A DNA stretch of 37,820 nucleotides from Prevotella sp. (lineage in GTDB: Bacteria; Bacteroidota; Bacteroidia; Bacteroidales; Bacteroidaceae). Location: contig JALFOF010000008.1 of NCBI GenBank assembly GCA_022773825.1, positions 1-37,820 on the forward strand, in the 5' to 3' direction. The position numbers were made by a program, and so were the translations under genes. Below, piece by piece: positions 1-10,071 of this stretch. The notes under the pieces are model-generated. The model did not search any database, was not told where the DNA came from, and was given only the letters and a program-made list of their open reading frames with translations. Positions within the stretch are counted from its first letter, which is position 1. Each line of letters starts with the position of its first letter.

Positions 1-25
1 CCTCAAGCCTCAAACCTCAAGTCCA

Positions 26-1996
26 TCAGTGCCTGTCCTCGCCATCCGGGCTTGCGTAGATGCTCTTTGGACAAAGCTCTAAGTAGTCGAAAGACCACTC
101 CTTGTTAGCGTTGGGGTCGTCCTCAGACACACGGCGGAAGCGCAACCAGTACTCCTCGCCCTCCTTGAACTGGGCGGTGGTGAGTATGCGGCGCATGTGC
201 TCTGGTGAGTCCACGCGGAAATTGGTGGCTCCAGGCTTGCCGTATGAGTCCATAGCCTTCATGTATCCGCGGTTACGCATTGCCTTATCGTTGGCTGCGT
301 TGTGTGCTTCGTCGTCGGTGTCAGCCTCGTAACCCACCTCTGGGAACCATGCGCCGATGGTCAGGTCAACAGGTATGCCGCAAGGTTCGTTGTTGAGGTA
401 AACCTGTACCACGCCACGCTCCTCGCCGCAGACATAGCCGAGACGTATCTCGTAGAGGCCCGGTGGCGGTGTAGGCAGCTTTATCTGAACGTCGTACTGA
501 CCCTTGATACAGATGGCGTTGCCCAGATATGAGCTCCACCACGGGTCGTCGTTGTGCACGCCGACGAAGGTTTCCTTTGACGTCTTCCACCCGGAGATGT
601 ATCCGTTCTTCATACCTGTGAACGTCTCTATGCCGTAGTGACCGCGTGCGTCCTGATTCATGAAGTCGGGGCTGAGGGTGGTCGCGTCTATTCTCATGCG
701 GCAGTTGAGCACTTCGTCCCTCACCTTGGTGTCATACACGAGTATGTCGTCGAGGTAATGGTAGACACCGTTGAGGGCAGACTGTTTCTTATTACCAAAC
801 AATTTACGAGTCTCGTCGCCATCGAACACCTTCACACCATGGCAGCCGTTGACGACCTTCTTCTTGTGTCCCTTGCGGTTAGCGTAGAGGTAGCCGTTAG
901 CGCGGCAGAACCTTATCATGGCACCGGGGCACATGGTCTGCCAGAAGTCCTCGGCATCAGCCACGTCCGTGCGGCAGCAGTTAGTCAATATCTCACCGGA
1001 TGGTGCCCAGTCGCCGTGGTATCCGATGCGGTCCATGAGGTGATAGCTCACGAAGCGGTTAAGGGGGTTCTTGCGATTGGTGTAGTCGTCGTCGTAAAGA
1101 CCGGCGTCATTGGGGAAGGAAGCGTCATAGACGCTCTTCGCGTATGCTATGAGGTCATCGAGGGTGTGGATGCCCTTCTTGTGGTACACCTCATCGGGCT
1201 CCACGAAAGCGGTATATTTGTAGAAACGCTTCTCAGGGAATTTGGCGGTGCGGTCCTGTCCACCATAACGCATGGGGATACCATCGGTGACAGAGTCGTC
1301 GCTGCAATAGTAAGTAAGGTCTATGTACTTCGTGAGCGAGTCGCACATGTTGGTCAGCTTCAGAGCCTGTGAGAAGAGCGTTAAGATTGTGTCTTCTTCA
1401 ATAAGGTCAGGCAAGAACTGGTTGCTGGCGGTGAGCACTCGGTTGATGGTGTGTACCACACCGTTGGTCACTGAGTCGTCATTCTGCACTATTTGTGAGT
1501 TATTATTGACGAAGAAAGTCAGCTTATTGTTGTTATTAGCGTCACTGTCGCAGGTGAAAGTGATGTAACGGTCATCCATATTCATCTCGGGCACAACATC
1601 CTTTTTGATGTCAGTGGTGAAGAACGCTCCTTTATTAACAATGTGTGTGCGCGCGATGGTGTCGCACTGCTTCATCGGTATGTCCTCAATGCTGTTGTAG
1701 CCTCTCTCGGCGAGGAAGGTGTTGACAGCGTCGTTGGTGGGTGCGAAGACGGTGAAGGTGCCATAAGTGGACAGCAGGTTGTAGTAGCCCGCACGCTGGA
1801 GTAAGGCCTGGAACTGGCTGTAACGAGCGGGGTCATCGCTCATGAGCTGCGCCGCGGTGCGCTTGGTGGCGGTGTAGTAGTTGGTGTCTTCAAAGTCATT
1901 ATCGACACACGCCACTAAACTTGAGATGCCAATGGTTAGCAGGAGGAAGAAGGCAGGCAGCTTCTTCATCGCAGACTTGCATATATTATTAGTCAT
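26..1996 (-). CDS. Fasciclin (FAS1) domain surface lipoprotein
   Basis: A 656-residue predicted lipoprotein: an N-terminal hydrophobic stretch ends in a lipobox (SSLVAC, Cys30), so it is probably anchored to the outer membrane. Residues about 45-195 form a FAS1 module, with the typical 'TVFAPTNDAV' and 'GVVHTINRVL' motifs. A second, weaker FAS1-like module ends near residue 430 ('GVYHYLDDILVYD'). The last 220 residues look like a beta-sandwich and include an aromatic/Asp-rich 'NDDPWWSSYLG' segment. It is the last visible gene of the SusC/SusD operon, 86 nt after the SusD stop. By position it could be the surface glycan-binding protein that usually follows SusD; that role is inferred. The start at 1996 was preferred because of the A-rich sequence upstream; an internal Met at 1969 is possible. 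Fold assignment is fairly sure, function is not. Confidence 0.85.
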   Translation of the reverse strand: MTNNICKSAMKKLPAFFLLLTIGISSLVACVDNDFEDTNYYTATKRTAAQLMSDDPARYSQFQALLQRAGYYNLLSTYGTFTVFAPTNDAVNTFLAERGYNSIEDIPMKQCDTIARTHIVNKGAFFTTDIKKDVVPEMNMDDRYITFTCDSDANNNNKLTFFVNNNSQIVQNDDSVTNGVVHTINRVLTASNQFLPDLIEEDTILTLFSQALKLTNMCDSLTKYIDLTYYCSDDSVTDGIPMRYGGQDRTAKFPEKRFYKYTAFVEPDEVYHKKGIHTLDDLIAYAKSVYDASFPNDAGLYDDDYTNRKNPLNRFVSYHLMDRIGYHGDWAPSGEILTNCCRTDVADAEDFWQTMCPGAMIRFCRANGYLYANRKGHKKKVVNGCHGVKVFDGDETRKLFGNKKQSALNGVYHYLDDILVYDTKVRDEVLNCRMRIDATTLSPDFMNQDARGHYGIETFTGMKNGYISGWKTSKETFVGVHNDDPWWSSYLGNAICIKGQYDVQIKLPTPPPGLYEIRLGYVCGEERGVVQVYLNNEPCGIPVDLTIGAWFPEVGYEADTDDEAHNAANDKAMRNRGYMKAMDSYGKPGATNFRVDSPEHMRRILTTAQFKEGEEYWLRFRRVSEDDPNANKEWSFDYLELCPKSIYASPDGEDRH

Positions 1997-2082
1997 AGTT
2001 TTATGGTTTTATTTCTTGTTTGGAGGTTGATGGCGGGGGGCTGGCGGTGGAATAGCGGTGCGCCGCCCCTCACGTGAGGGTT

Positions 2083-3837
2083 CTAAATGCCCTCAAACTC
2101 CTCGGTGTTACCGTAGGCGCTGTTCTGCTTGAGGTACGGATTGAGCCTCAGCTCGTCCCTGTTGTATGGGAAGAAGATGATGTTCGGATCGCTCAACTTA
2201 ATCTTTATGCGATTAACGTTGTCCTTATATTTCACCGTTGCCTTTGAGACAAGGCGCTGGGTGCTGCCGTCGCGCAGTGAGACGCGCACGAGGTCGTACC
2301 ACCTCTTGCCCTCGAACATAAGCTCCCTGTTGCGCTCTGCAAGGAGAAGGTCCTCCATTGTCTCACGGCTCTGCTTGTAGTCATCGTACTTCAACTCGTC
2401 CTTGTCGCCGGAAGTGGTGATGTTGAGCGCGCGCTTGTTGACGGTATTGATGAGGGCGAAGGCGGCGGGGAAGTTCTCCTCACCCTTCATTATCAATGCC
2501 TCGGCCTTCATGAGCAGCACTTCTGTGAAACGATATACTATCCAGTTGGCGTACTCGTCGCCGCGTCTTGAGCTGCTGAGCTTGAGGCTTCTATCGTCGG
2601 ACACATTCCTATTGTCAAGAGATACAGACCTGCAGACATACTTTGTGATGACGTAGCGGCCGTTGGTGCTCTGCGCTGATTCGTAGGCGCGGCAGTCCTT
2701 CTTGTTGAAGAGCTGGCTGTTGCCCTTTGTAGCTTCCTCGAAATAGTCGGTATATGCAGCGAAATGTCCGAGAGGCTGGCTGCTTGTGCCGTAGTATGAG
2801 CCCACGTAAGAGTTCTTGGTTCTCTGGTTTGTCTGGAAATAGAGTTCAAACAGGCTTTCGAAACTGCTGCCATCGCCGAAGATTTGGCTGTAGGCTTCGC
2901 CGCAAAGGGTGCTTCCGTCTGGTGATTCGCGTATGAGAGGTATGCCGTCGTACTCATATATATCGCGCAAATCGCCGAGGTTCTCCTTCTTGAGTCTGTA
3001 CTGCTCCTTCTTGAAGTCTATGACAAGGTCGCAGTACTCTATGCACTTGTCCCAGTTACCGCGCCAGAGGTTCAGGTCGGCGAGCAGGGCATAGATAGCA
3101 ACACGTGTGACACGGCTGCTGTTCTCGTATGCGGTCTGCGCGGCGGAGGAGTTCGTCATACGGCTGTCATCGACGTAACGGCGCACCGCGTCGTCCTTGA
3201 CCTTCTCCAAATCGGCTATGAGCATATCAAGGGCAGCGTTCATCTCGGTGGGTGCTATCTGATAGTCCGCGAGGTCATCGATGCTCGGTTCGAAGGAGAT
3301 GGGCACGTCCCTAAAGGTGCGGATGAGGTAGAAATAGCAGAGGTCGCGTACGAATGTAGCCTCAGCTATGTTGGCTTTCATCTCGTTTAAGGTGTAGTTA
3401 GGGTCACGCTCCATAACCAGTGGCGCATAATGGCACACTACGTTGCAGCGGTTTATGGTCTGATACATCACGTCCCACTTGGTGAGTCCGTTGGTAGGGA
3501 GGATGTTTTCTTTCAGTATCTCCTGTATGTCGTATCCCACGCTGCGTCCCAGCACGATGTTGTCGGAGCGCATCTCGCCCCATACTCCCATGCGGAGTAT
3601 GCTCTCGGAGGACTCCAACGACTCGTAACAGCTGTTGAGCACGCTCGTCACGTCAGCCTTCTGCGTCCAGTAGTTCTCAAGCACCACGTCGTTGAGAGGC
3701 AGCGTATCGAGGAAATCATTGCACCCTGTCAGCATGAAGGAGGATGCCGTAAGGGCGAGGGACATTGCTGTCGCCCCTGCCATACGCTTGTATTTTTTTA
3801 TAATGGTGTTCATATTCGTGTGATGATTGTATTTCAT
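2083..3837 (-). CDS. susD-like: SusD-like outer-membrane glycan-binding lipoprotein
   Basis: A 584-residue SusD/RagB family lipoprotein. It has a signal peptide with lipobox LTGC (Cys39), the family N-terminus 'CNDFLDTLP', a central helical TPR-type region, and the C-terminal family pattern 'LLLAERNRELMFEGKRWYDLVR', quoted here as two blocks: LLLAERNREL and MFEGKRWYDL. SusD proteins sit on the cell surface as a lid over the SusC channel and bind oligosaccharides. It starts 13 nt after the SusC stop, as expected for a coupled pair. A second Met at 3813 would shorten the N-region of the signal peptide and is a fair alternative start. The substrate is inferred to be xylan oligosaccharides from the enzymes further along the locus. 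Confidence 0.95.
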   Translation of the reverse strand: MKYNHHTNMNTIIKKYKRMAGATAMSLALTASSFMLTGCNDFLDTLPLNDVVLENYWTQKADVTSVLNSCYESLESSESILRMGVWGEMRSDNIVLGRSVGYDIQEILKENILPTNGLTKWDVMYQTINRCNVVCHYAPLVMERDPNYTLNEMKANIAEATFVRDLCYFYLIRTFRDVPISFEPSIDDLADYQIAPTEMNAALDMLIADLEKVKDDAVRRYVDDSRMTNSSAAQTAYENSSRVTRVAIYALLADLNLWRGNWDKCIEYCDLVIDFKKEQYRLKKENLGDLRDIYEYDGIPLIRESPDGSTLCGEAYSQIFGDGSSFESLFELYFQTNQRTKNSYVGSYYGTSSQPLGHFAAYTDYFEEATKGNSQLFNKKDCRAYESAQSTNGRYVITKYVCRSVSLDNRNVSDDRSLKLSSSRRGDEYANWIVYRFTEVLLMKAEALIMKGEENFPAAFALINTVNKRALNITTSGDKDELKYDDYKQSRETMEDLLLAERNRELMFEGKRWYDLVRVSLRDGSTQRLVSKATVKYKDNVNRIKIKLSDPNIIFFPYNRDELRLNPYLKQNSAYGNTEEFEGI

Positions 3838-3850
3838 TATTCCGTTATTA

Positions 3851-6800
3851 TCAGAACTGTATGGTGATGCCGCCCGTCACTGACTTGGCCTTCGGTGTCT
3901 GAGCGTTGTCATATACCATGCCGTAACCGCCGTAAGATACCTCCGGGTCTGCGCCGGAATACTTGGTAAGGCAGAAGAGGTTGTTGGCTGACACGTAGAA
4001 ACTGAGCTGGTTCAGCCCGTACTTCTTTATCATCTTAGTGGGGAAGGAGTAGCTTATCTGCGAGTAGTTGAGACGCAGGAATGAGCCGTCCTCTATGAAA
4101 CGGTCACTGCCGAGGTAGTTGTAACCAGCCTTATGGAGCGCTCTTGGTATTGCCGCGATGTCGCCCTCCACGCGCCAACGGTGGTTGACGGCGCGGCTCT
4201 GGTTATTGTTGTTGTACATGCTCTCGGCGTTCATGCGGTTGGCATTGATAACTTTGTTGCCGTAACGGAAGTTGAACTGGTTGTTCCATGACCACCTTCC
4301 CAGCTTGAACTTGAGGCCGAAGCCGCCGGTTATCTTTGGAAGTGATGAGCCGAGGTACACAATGTCGAGCTCGTTGATGTTGCCATCGTGGTTCACATCC
4401 TCATACATAGCGTCGCCACCCTTGAACTCATACTCACTGGTAGTGCCGTAACAGTACATCATCGGTCTGGTATGACCCTTGTTGTCCTTTATGACTGTGC
4501 CATTCTCGTCGCGCACCACCGGCGCGTTAGGACCGCTGACGCCCTTCACTTCCTCGTCGCTGTACTCGGTATATTGGTACACTCCCTTGTAGCGGAAGCC
4601 GTAAATGCTGCCGAAAGGCTTGTCCAACTCAACGCGAGTCTGGTAAGAACCGTTGTTGCGGTCGAAGTCTTTGTTCATGGTTCGCAGGCAACTCTCCTCC
4701 ATTTCGGTAATGACGTTCTTGTTGTTAGCGAACGTTACGTTCACGTCTATGCCGAATTTGCCGAACTTTAAGAGATTGTTGGTGTTGATATTGAACTCCC
4801 ATCCCGTGTTCTCCATCTTGCCAACGTTGTCATATACCAGCTTGGTGTAACCGGAAGATGTGGGTATCGCCCTGTCTTTCATAAGGAGGTCAGAGGTGTA
4901 CTGCTTATAGAGTTCGAGGTTACCGTTAATCTTGTCGTTGAAGAAACCGAAGTCAAAGCCGAGGTTCCACGTCTTCTTCTGCTCCCATTTCAGCTTCTTC
5001 AGCTGTATGTTCTGTGGGTAAGTGGAGCCTGAACCCAGGTATCCGCTGCCGTTAACGTACTTGCTGAAGTGGAGATACTCTGCGTCCGGCTGACGTCCTA
5101 CGATACCCCAACCCGGGCGGACAGAAAGCATTGAGAGCCATTTCTCTGACCACTGCATCCATGGTTCCTTGCTGATGTTCCAGCGAAGTGACACCGCGGG
5201 GAACGTTCCCCACCTGTTCTCGGAGCCGAACTTGGTGCTTCCGTCCTGACGAACGGAGAAGTCGAACATGTACCTTCCTTTGTAAGCGTAGTGCAAAGAG
5301 TACGTGAAGTAGAGGCTGCGCCACTGTCCTGCCGTGCTGGAGAATGGGTCTCCTATCACGCCCTCTGCGCCAGTGCTGATTATTGTGCCCGTGGGCAGAC
5401 CGTAAACGCAGGTGTTCTGCGTGTTGCTGCTGCCGTCGGTGAGCTGTCCGCGCACCATCATCATCATGCTGTGGTCCTCGTTCGTGAAGTGCGGGATGAA
5501 GGTAAGAGTGTGCGTTGTGGTGATGCCGAGGCTCTTATAGCTATACGCCGTGCTCCTGTTTGCCTTGTCATTGTTCCATCCTTTCACGTTGAGCGTGGTG
5601 GGAAGGAATGTGTCCACGTAGTTATTGAATATGTCGAAGACTATCTTTCCCTCGTACTTGAGCTGTGACTTGCCTTCCTCCACGCCGAGGAGGTTATACA
5701 CCAGCTGGAACTCCGGTGATATTTTGTAGCTCGTTTCGTTGTTGCTGGCGAGGTTAGCCACTGCCACTGGGTTCATCTGGTCTATCTGGTCAGACAGCTC
5801 CGGGGATATTGTAGTAGGTATATTGTAGTAATATCCCGTGCTGTTGCCGTCGTTATCACGCTCGAAGATGGGCAGGTTAGGCATACGCTTGTACGCTATA
5901 CCCAGCAGGTTGTCGTAGTTCTTCTGGTTCTTGGTGTATGTGAACGAGAGGTTTGTGACAATCTTTATGCGGTCGCTGACGAAGTAGTCGAGTGCCACAC
6001 GCGACGTGAGACGGTCGAGTTGCTGCTTTATTATGGAGCCAGTCTCGTGGTCATAGCCCGCTCCGATACGGAAGTTTGCCTTCTCACCACCACCCGTCAG
6101 TGAGATGTAGTGGTTCTGCCTGTAACCCGTCTGCTTCACGGCGTCAATCCAATCGGTATTGTTGTCGAAGTTGTGCCAACCGTTAGGGTTGCTGCTGTTG
6201 TAGTTGAACTCGATGATATCGCTTGCCGCGTTGCTGAGTTTCGGGTTGAAATACGCCTCTTTCTGCAGCATGGTGTACTCGTCACCGGTAAGCATCTTGT
6301 ATCCGTCGGGCTGCCATGTGCCTGTCAGACGATAGCTGTAGCTCACGCGTGTCTGTCCTCTGACACCACGTTTTGTCTTAATTTCGATTACACCGTTAGA
6401 GCCCTGTGAGCCCCATATCGCCGTTGCGGCGGCGTCTTTGAGGACGCTGATGCTCTCAATGTCCTCCGGGTTGACGTTCAACAGCTCTGCGAACTTCTCG
6501 TCATTAGCGCTTGAGAAGTCTATCTCACTGTTGCGGTCGCTCTCCCACACGTTGCCGTCCACCACGATTAGCGGCTCGCTGCTGCCGTTAATGGTACTCA
6601 CACCGCGCAGTCTCATTGACGTTCCAGAGCCGAGGTTACCGCTGTTTGCCACGATATCAAGACCTGCTATACGTCCCTGCAGAGCCTCATCGATTGTTGT
6701 CAGCGCGAGTCCCTCGAACTCCTTTGTGCTGATTGTCTGGTTAGATGTTGACAATTCGTCGTGCGGTATGGCGAGACCGGAGCCGCCTCCGCGGCGTTTG

Positions 6801-7168
6801 CTGCTCACCACGACCTCTTTCAGCGAGGTTTTGTCCTCCAATACTATATTATAAGAGGTGGAATTGATGGGCACCGTCCTTGAGGTGTAGCCCACATAGC
6901 TGAACTTAAGCTTATTCTTCGGGTCCTTAATCTTGAACGAGAAGTTACCGTTCATGTCCGTCTGCGTGGAGCTGACGATACGGTTTGCCTTGTCTATCTC
7001 CACTACATTTGCCATCATGATGGGTCCGATAGCGTCAGACACGGTGCCGGAAACCACGTCTCCCGCCGCCTGTGCGAAGGCTGTGCCGCATGATAGCGAG
7101 AGCTGCAGTGCGAGGAGTGCGGCAAATCGCCGCGCGCCTCCGTTTATATCTGTCTTCATTATTTTCAT
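3851..7168 (-). CDS. susC-like: SusC-like TonB-dependent oligosaccharide transporter
   Basis: A 1105-residue TonB-dependent outer-membrane transporter. The order is: signal peptide ending near 'GTAFAQ' (residue 33); a carboxypeptidase-D regulatory-like beta domain at about 38-112 ('VSGTVSDAIGPIMMANVV'); a plug domain at about 130-265 with 'LQGRIAGLDI', 'PLIVVDGNVW' and the SusC signature 'ISVLKDAAATAIWGSQGSNG'; then a 22-strand-type barrel to the C-terminal 'GITIQF'. Length and all signatures fit SusC/RagA. It lies between the four-module fasciclin gene (57 nt upstream) and SusD (13 nt downstream). Import of xylan-derived oligomers is inferred from the locus. A start nine bases further in (7159) is possible. 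Confidence 0.96.
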   Translation of the reverse strand: MKIMKTDINGGARRFAALLALQLSLSCGTAFAQAAGDVVSGTVSDAIGPIMMANVVEIDKANRIVSSTQTDMNGNFSFKIKDPKNKLKFSYVGYTSRTVPINSTSYNIVLEDKTSLKEVVVSSKRRGGGSGLAIPHDELSTSNQTISTKEFEGLALTTIDEALQGRIAGLDIVANSGNLGSGTSMRLRGVSTINGSSEPLIVVDGNVWESDRNSEIDFSSANDEKFAELLNVNPEDIESISVLKDAAATAIWGSQGSNGVIEIKTKRGVRGQTRVSYSYRLTGTWQPDGYKMLTGDEYTMLQKEAYFNPKLSNAASDIIEFNYNSSNPNGWHNFDNNTDWIDAVKQTGYRQNHYISLTGGGEKANFRIGAGYDHETGSIIKQQLDRLTSRVALDYFVSDRIKIVTNLSFTYTKNQKNYDNLLGIAYKRMPNLPIFERDNDGNSTGYYYNIPTTISPELSDQIDQMNPVAVANLASNNETSYKISPEFQLVYNLLGVEEGKSQLKYEGKIVFDIFNNYVDTFLPTTLNVKGWNNDKANRSTAYSYKSLGITTTHTLTFIPHFTNEDHSMMMMVRGQLTDGSSNTQNTCVYGLPTGTIISTGAEGVIGDPFSSTAGQWRSLYFTYSLHYAYKGRYMFDFSVRQDGSTKFGSENRWGTFPAVSLRWNISKEPWMQWSEKWLSMLSVRPGWGIVGRQPDAEYLHFSKYVNGSGYLGSGSTYPQNIQLKKLKWEQKKTWNLGFDFGFFNDKINGNLELYKQYTSDLLMKDRAIPTSSGYTKLVYDNVGKMENTGWEFNINTNNLLKFGKFGIDVNVTFANNKNVITEMEESCLRTMNKDFDRNNGSYQTRVELDKPFGSIYGFRYKGVYQYTEYSDEEVKGVSGPNAPVVRDENGTVIKDNKGHTRPMMYCYGTTSEYEFKGGDAMYEDVNHDGNINELDIVYLGSSLPKITGGFGLKFKLGRWSWNNQFNFRYGNKVINANRMNAESMYNNNNQSRAVNHRWRVEGDIAAIPRALHKAGYNYLGSDRFIEDGSFLRLNYSQISYSFPTKMIKKYGLNQLSFYVSANNLFCLTKYSGADPEVSYGGYGMVYDNAQTPKAKSVTGGITIQF

Positions 7169-7225
7169 AATAGTTATGTTTTATCTGTTTGTTGGTTGCG
7201 TTTCCTTTGTCCTACGCGGCTTCTA

Positions 7226-9775
7226 TCAGCGCACCAATGCTCCGTCTATGAGGTGCACCACCGCCGTTGACGAGGTGTACACACCGTTGGCTGCCTTCGC
7301 GTCCTTGTTGTTAAGGATATACTCTCTTGCCATGATGTTATAGAGTCCGGGCTGCTTCACCACCTTGCGCTCCACCTTGCTTGTAGCGGATGTTTTTATC
7401 GACAGGTCGTTGTCTGTCAGTGTGGCGTACACTCTCTCGAACTTGCCGTTGCTTCCTATGAGCGCCGTCTCGTAGCCGTTCTCCTTCTGTGGCTCCGCGC
7501 CGATGAAGAGAGAGCCGTCCTGTATGTGGTATCTCAGGAACTTTTCTATTGCCAGTGAGTCGCGTGTCTTGTCCTCGAAACGCTCTTCCTGCTCAGCCAG
7601 GTCAACGTCTTCCCATGTCGGCAGCTGTCCCTTCCTTTGCAGTTCACGTATCGCCTCGTTTGTTGGCACATAGACCGTGTAGTTGAAGGTATTGAAGATG
7701 CTGAGGTTCTCGCTTGCGCAAGCGTACTTGTCATCGTGTATTGTCTCCAGCATCGCTGAGCCTTCGAGCAGTTTCAGCATCTCGCTCATTTCCTCGTGCT
7801 CCCTCATCACGTCGATGACGCTCTTGCGCGTTGTCTGTATCGGTTCGCCGTCGAGGATGTAACACTTACCATTGCCGTTGACGGTCTGGTCATATATATA
7901 TGTCACAGGCAGCGTCTTGTACGTGTCGTTTATCTGCATACTGCCCTCAACGGTCATTCCGTTGACGCCGAGTGAGGTGTTTTTCACGCGTATCTCCTGT
8001 CCGCCCTTTGTTTTATAATAGGTGTATCCGCTCTCCACGTTGCCCACCACGATGTGGTTGTCCAGCACGTCCTTCAGCTTGTCCGCCAGCACTCCCGGGT
8101 CGCGCTCCTCGCGTATGCTGTCGCCCAAGGTTCCTGTTGCCATGTCATAAGCGAAGACACCGGCGAACACCGGGGTGTTTTTCTGCGTCGGGTCGTAGTG
8201 GAAGCGGTAAAGCTGTGTTTCCGTTTTGCCGAATGACGCCGGGTCCACGTACTCCAGCATTGACTTGTTTGTGGGGATGAAGAAGCTGTAGTAAGAGTTG
8301 AGCGAGTTGAGGTACACCCTGTATTTACATTTAGCCACCGCCCAGTCTATTATCTTCATCGTCTGGTTTACCACCGCCGGGTAGAGCACGCTGACGAAAG
8401 AAGTTGGCGAGTACACCTTATTAGTAAGGTAAATCGCGCCGTTGCAGCCGAGCCACACGCTGTCCACAGACTCCTTCGTCACGCCCATCGGGTCGTTGGC
8501 GTCGTTGAGTATGCCGTCGAACTTGCTCGGCACGCAGTCTATGAACGATGTGAACATATTGTTATTGAGCAGCTCCACCACCACGTCCGTAGGCACGTTG
8601 TCCCATGTGCCGTACTGGTCCTTGAGCACCTTGCCCGGTCCGTCGTTCCAATATGTCTCCATCGCCGCGTTGCTTGGCACCATCATCATCGCCATGTTCT
8701 TCTCCAGTGCCGCGTTGGCGTTAGGTATAGGCAGTCCCTCATAATAGGTATTCCACTCCGGGTCGAACTTCAGCAGGGTCTGCGTCACGTTGTTGTCGTC
8801 GTCCGTCTGCAACTTCTGTCCGCCCTGTGACTTGCTGGAGAAGAAGCGTTTCTGGAACACTGAGTCCACGTTCGTGCCGTAAAACAGGTTGTACTGCTCC
8901 ACCACGTCCTTGCCGAGGGCGAATGGTGCGCAGAACCTCTCGAGCAGTCTGTTGTACTGTGACACCTGCGGCTTGCTGGCAATGATTTCCGCCATGTTGT
9001 TGAGAGGCATGATGACGTTCTCCATCTTGTGTATGAAGCCGTTGCTGCACTTTATGTTCTGCTTCTCCATCTTCACGCCATTGACGCTCGCGTCGCCGGG
9101 CTGGCGTTCCGTGGTGTAGTTGTACAGGAAGTTGTAGTCGTCGTTCGTAATCTTGTTGTTCACCATCTGCGCCTCAATGAAGTGCAGCATCGGCGGCGTG
9201 CTCCTGTCTTTCATCAGCACTATCTCGCCCCTGCCCTGGAACTTCTTCCACGTCTTGTTCCATCGCCAATCCGTCTCGGTCATGTTAGGCAGGTTTTCCG
9301 TCTTCACCACCGCTACGGTGTCATACTCCTCCTGCGAGCTGGTGCGCCTCATGCACTGTCCGTCCACGGGGCCCTCGATGCTTGAAAGGTCGTCCACCTG
9401 GTAGCTGCTGTTAATCATGGAGCCTTTGAGCAGCATCTTTTTCTGGCTTGGTGTCAACTGCTCGTAGCTGCGTACGCCCCAGCTGTTGCTGGCATAAAAC
9501 CGTGCGTAGGCATCGTCATCCGCCACGAACATTGTCTTGGAGCCGGTCTTTCCCAGCACTTCCCTCAGGCCGAGGTCGTCTATCAGCCTCACCGTGTTCG
9601 TGTAATGACCATCCTCCACAAGGTAACTGTAGATACTTGCGCCCCAACCCTCGGGGTCGTTCTCATCCAAATCATACTTGTTGCACGCCGTGAAATTCAC
9701 CAGACACGCAGACAGCGCGACGGCAGCAGCGGCACTGCGCCATCCCGACTTAAGTAATTCTTTGTTTGTCTTCAT
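7226..9775 (-). CDS. Large lipoprotein with four FAS1-like modules
   Basis: An 849-residue predicted lipoprotein: 'MKTNKELLKSGWRS' then a hydrophobic stretch and lipobox FTAC (Cys31). An upstream in-frame Met at 9883 would add 36 residues with no signal character and would lie on the -7 promoter box, so 9775 is chosen. Four repeats of the fasciclin plan can be followed: about 48-256 (ends 'GFIHKMENVIMP'), 260-460 (ends 'GAIYLTNKVYSP'), 465-680 (ends 'KCYILDGEPIQTT') and 690-848 (ends 'VVHLIDGALV'). The 'VPTNEA' type motif is clearest in the last one. It is the first gene of the SusC/SusD operon. FAS1 modules mediate protein or glycan contacts; a surface glycan-binding or transporter-accessory role is inferred only from position. 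Confidence 0.85.
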   Translation of the reverse strand: MKTNKELLKSGWRSAAAAVALSACLVNFTACNKYDLDENDPEGWGASIYSYLVEDGHYTNTVRLIDDLGLREVLGKTGSKTMFVADDDAYARFYASNSWGVRSYEQLTPSQKKMLLKGSMINSSYQVDDLSSIEGPVDGQCMRRTSSQEEYDTVAVVKTENLPNMTETDWRWNKTWKKFQGRGEIVLMKDRSTPPMLHFIEAQMVNNKITNDDYNFLYNYTTERQPGDASVNGVKMEKQNIKCSNGFIHKMENVIMPLNNMAEIIASKPQVSQYNRLLERFCAPFALGKDVVEQYNLFYGTNVDSVFQKRFFSSKSQGGQKLQTDDDNNVTQTLLKFDPEWNTYYEGLPIPNANAALEKNMAMMMVPSNAAMETYWNDGPGKVLKDQYGTWDNVPTDVVVELLNNNMFTSFIDCVPSKFDGILNDANDPMGVTKESVDSVWLGCNGAIYLTNKVYSPTSFVSVLYPAVVNQTMKIIDWAVAKCKYRVYLNSLNSYYSFFIPTNKSMLEYVDPASFGKTETQLYRFHYDPTQKNTPVFAGVFAYDMATGTLGDSIREERDPGVLADKLKDVLDNHIVVGNVESGYTYYKTKGGQEIRVKNTSLGVNGMTVEGSMQINDTYKTLPVTYIYDQTVNGNGKCYILDGEPIQTTRKSVIDVMREHEEMSEMLKLLEGSAMLETIHDDKYACASENLSIFNTFNYTVYVPTNEAIRELQRKGQLPTWEDVDLAEQEERFEDKTRDSLAIEKFLRYHIQDGSLFIGAEPQKENGYETALIGSNGKFERVYATLTDNDLSIKTSATSKVERKVVKQPGLYNIMAREYILNNKDAKAANGVYTSSTAVVHLIDGALVR

Positions 9776-9880
9776 TTTGGTCAGTTTGTTATTGTATTTA
9801 GGTTTCTCTTTGTCATGCTTCCAGCGGCATACAGGACCTGCCGCTCTGCCCGGCAAAAACGCGGGCACCGTTTCCGTTTG

Positions 9881-9888
9881 CAAAATTA
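9881..9888 (-). promoter_or_regulatory. Predicted -7 box for the FAS1-SusC-SusD-FAS1 operon
   Basis: On the minus strand the bases read TAATTTTG, a match to the Bacteroidota -7 consensus TAnnTTTG, with T-rich sequence about 20 nt further upstream. Transcription would start near 9874 and leave a leader of about 100 nt before the start codon at 9775. No clear operator for the regulator could be picked out. Confidence 0.55.
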
Positions 9889-10071
9889 ATATAATATTAT
9901 TTTCTTTATGTATAAAAATGTTCCCCGTACTTTTCCGATTGTTACAACATAGCTTTACACTTGCTCCCTTGTTCCAAAAACTTTCGTGAATATAACATTA
10001 TGGCATTTCCGTACCCCCTTAGCGGCATTTTCGTGCCACGCCGCCAAGAGGCATCCTGCCGCCACGCCAAT

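Noticed and set aside
1..25. Tandem CCTCAAG-type 7-bp repeat at the left edge
   Set aside because: Only three imperfect units are visible at the window end, too little to call a feature.
638..1372. Plus-strand 244-codon reading frame
   Set aside because: It is antisense to the fasciclin lipoprotein and lacks any family feature.
2067..2080. Palindrome CCCTCACGTGAGGG after SusD as an operator or terminator
   Set aside because: It is perfect but short, leaves almost no loop and has no T-tract; it could be chance in GC-rich DNA.
9776..9883. Longer N-terminus for the four-module fasciclin protein
   Set aside because: The extra 36 residues have no signal character and begin on the predicted -7 box; the start at 9775 gives a proper lipoprotein signal.
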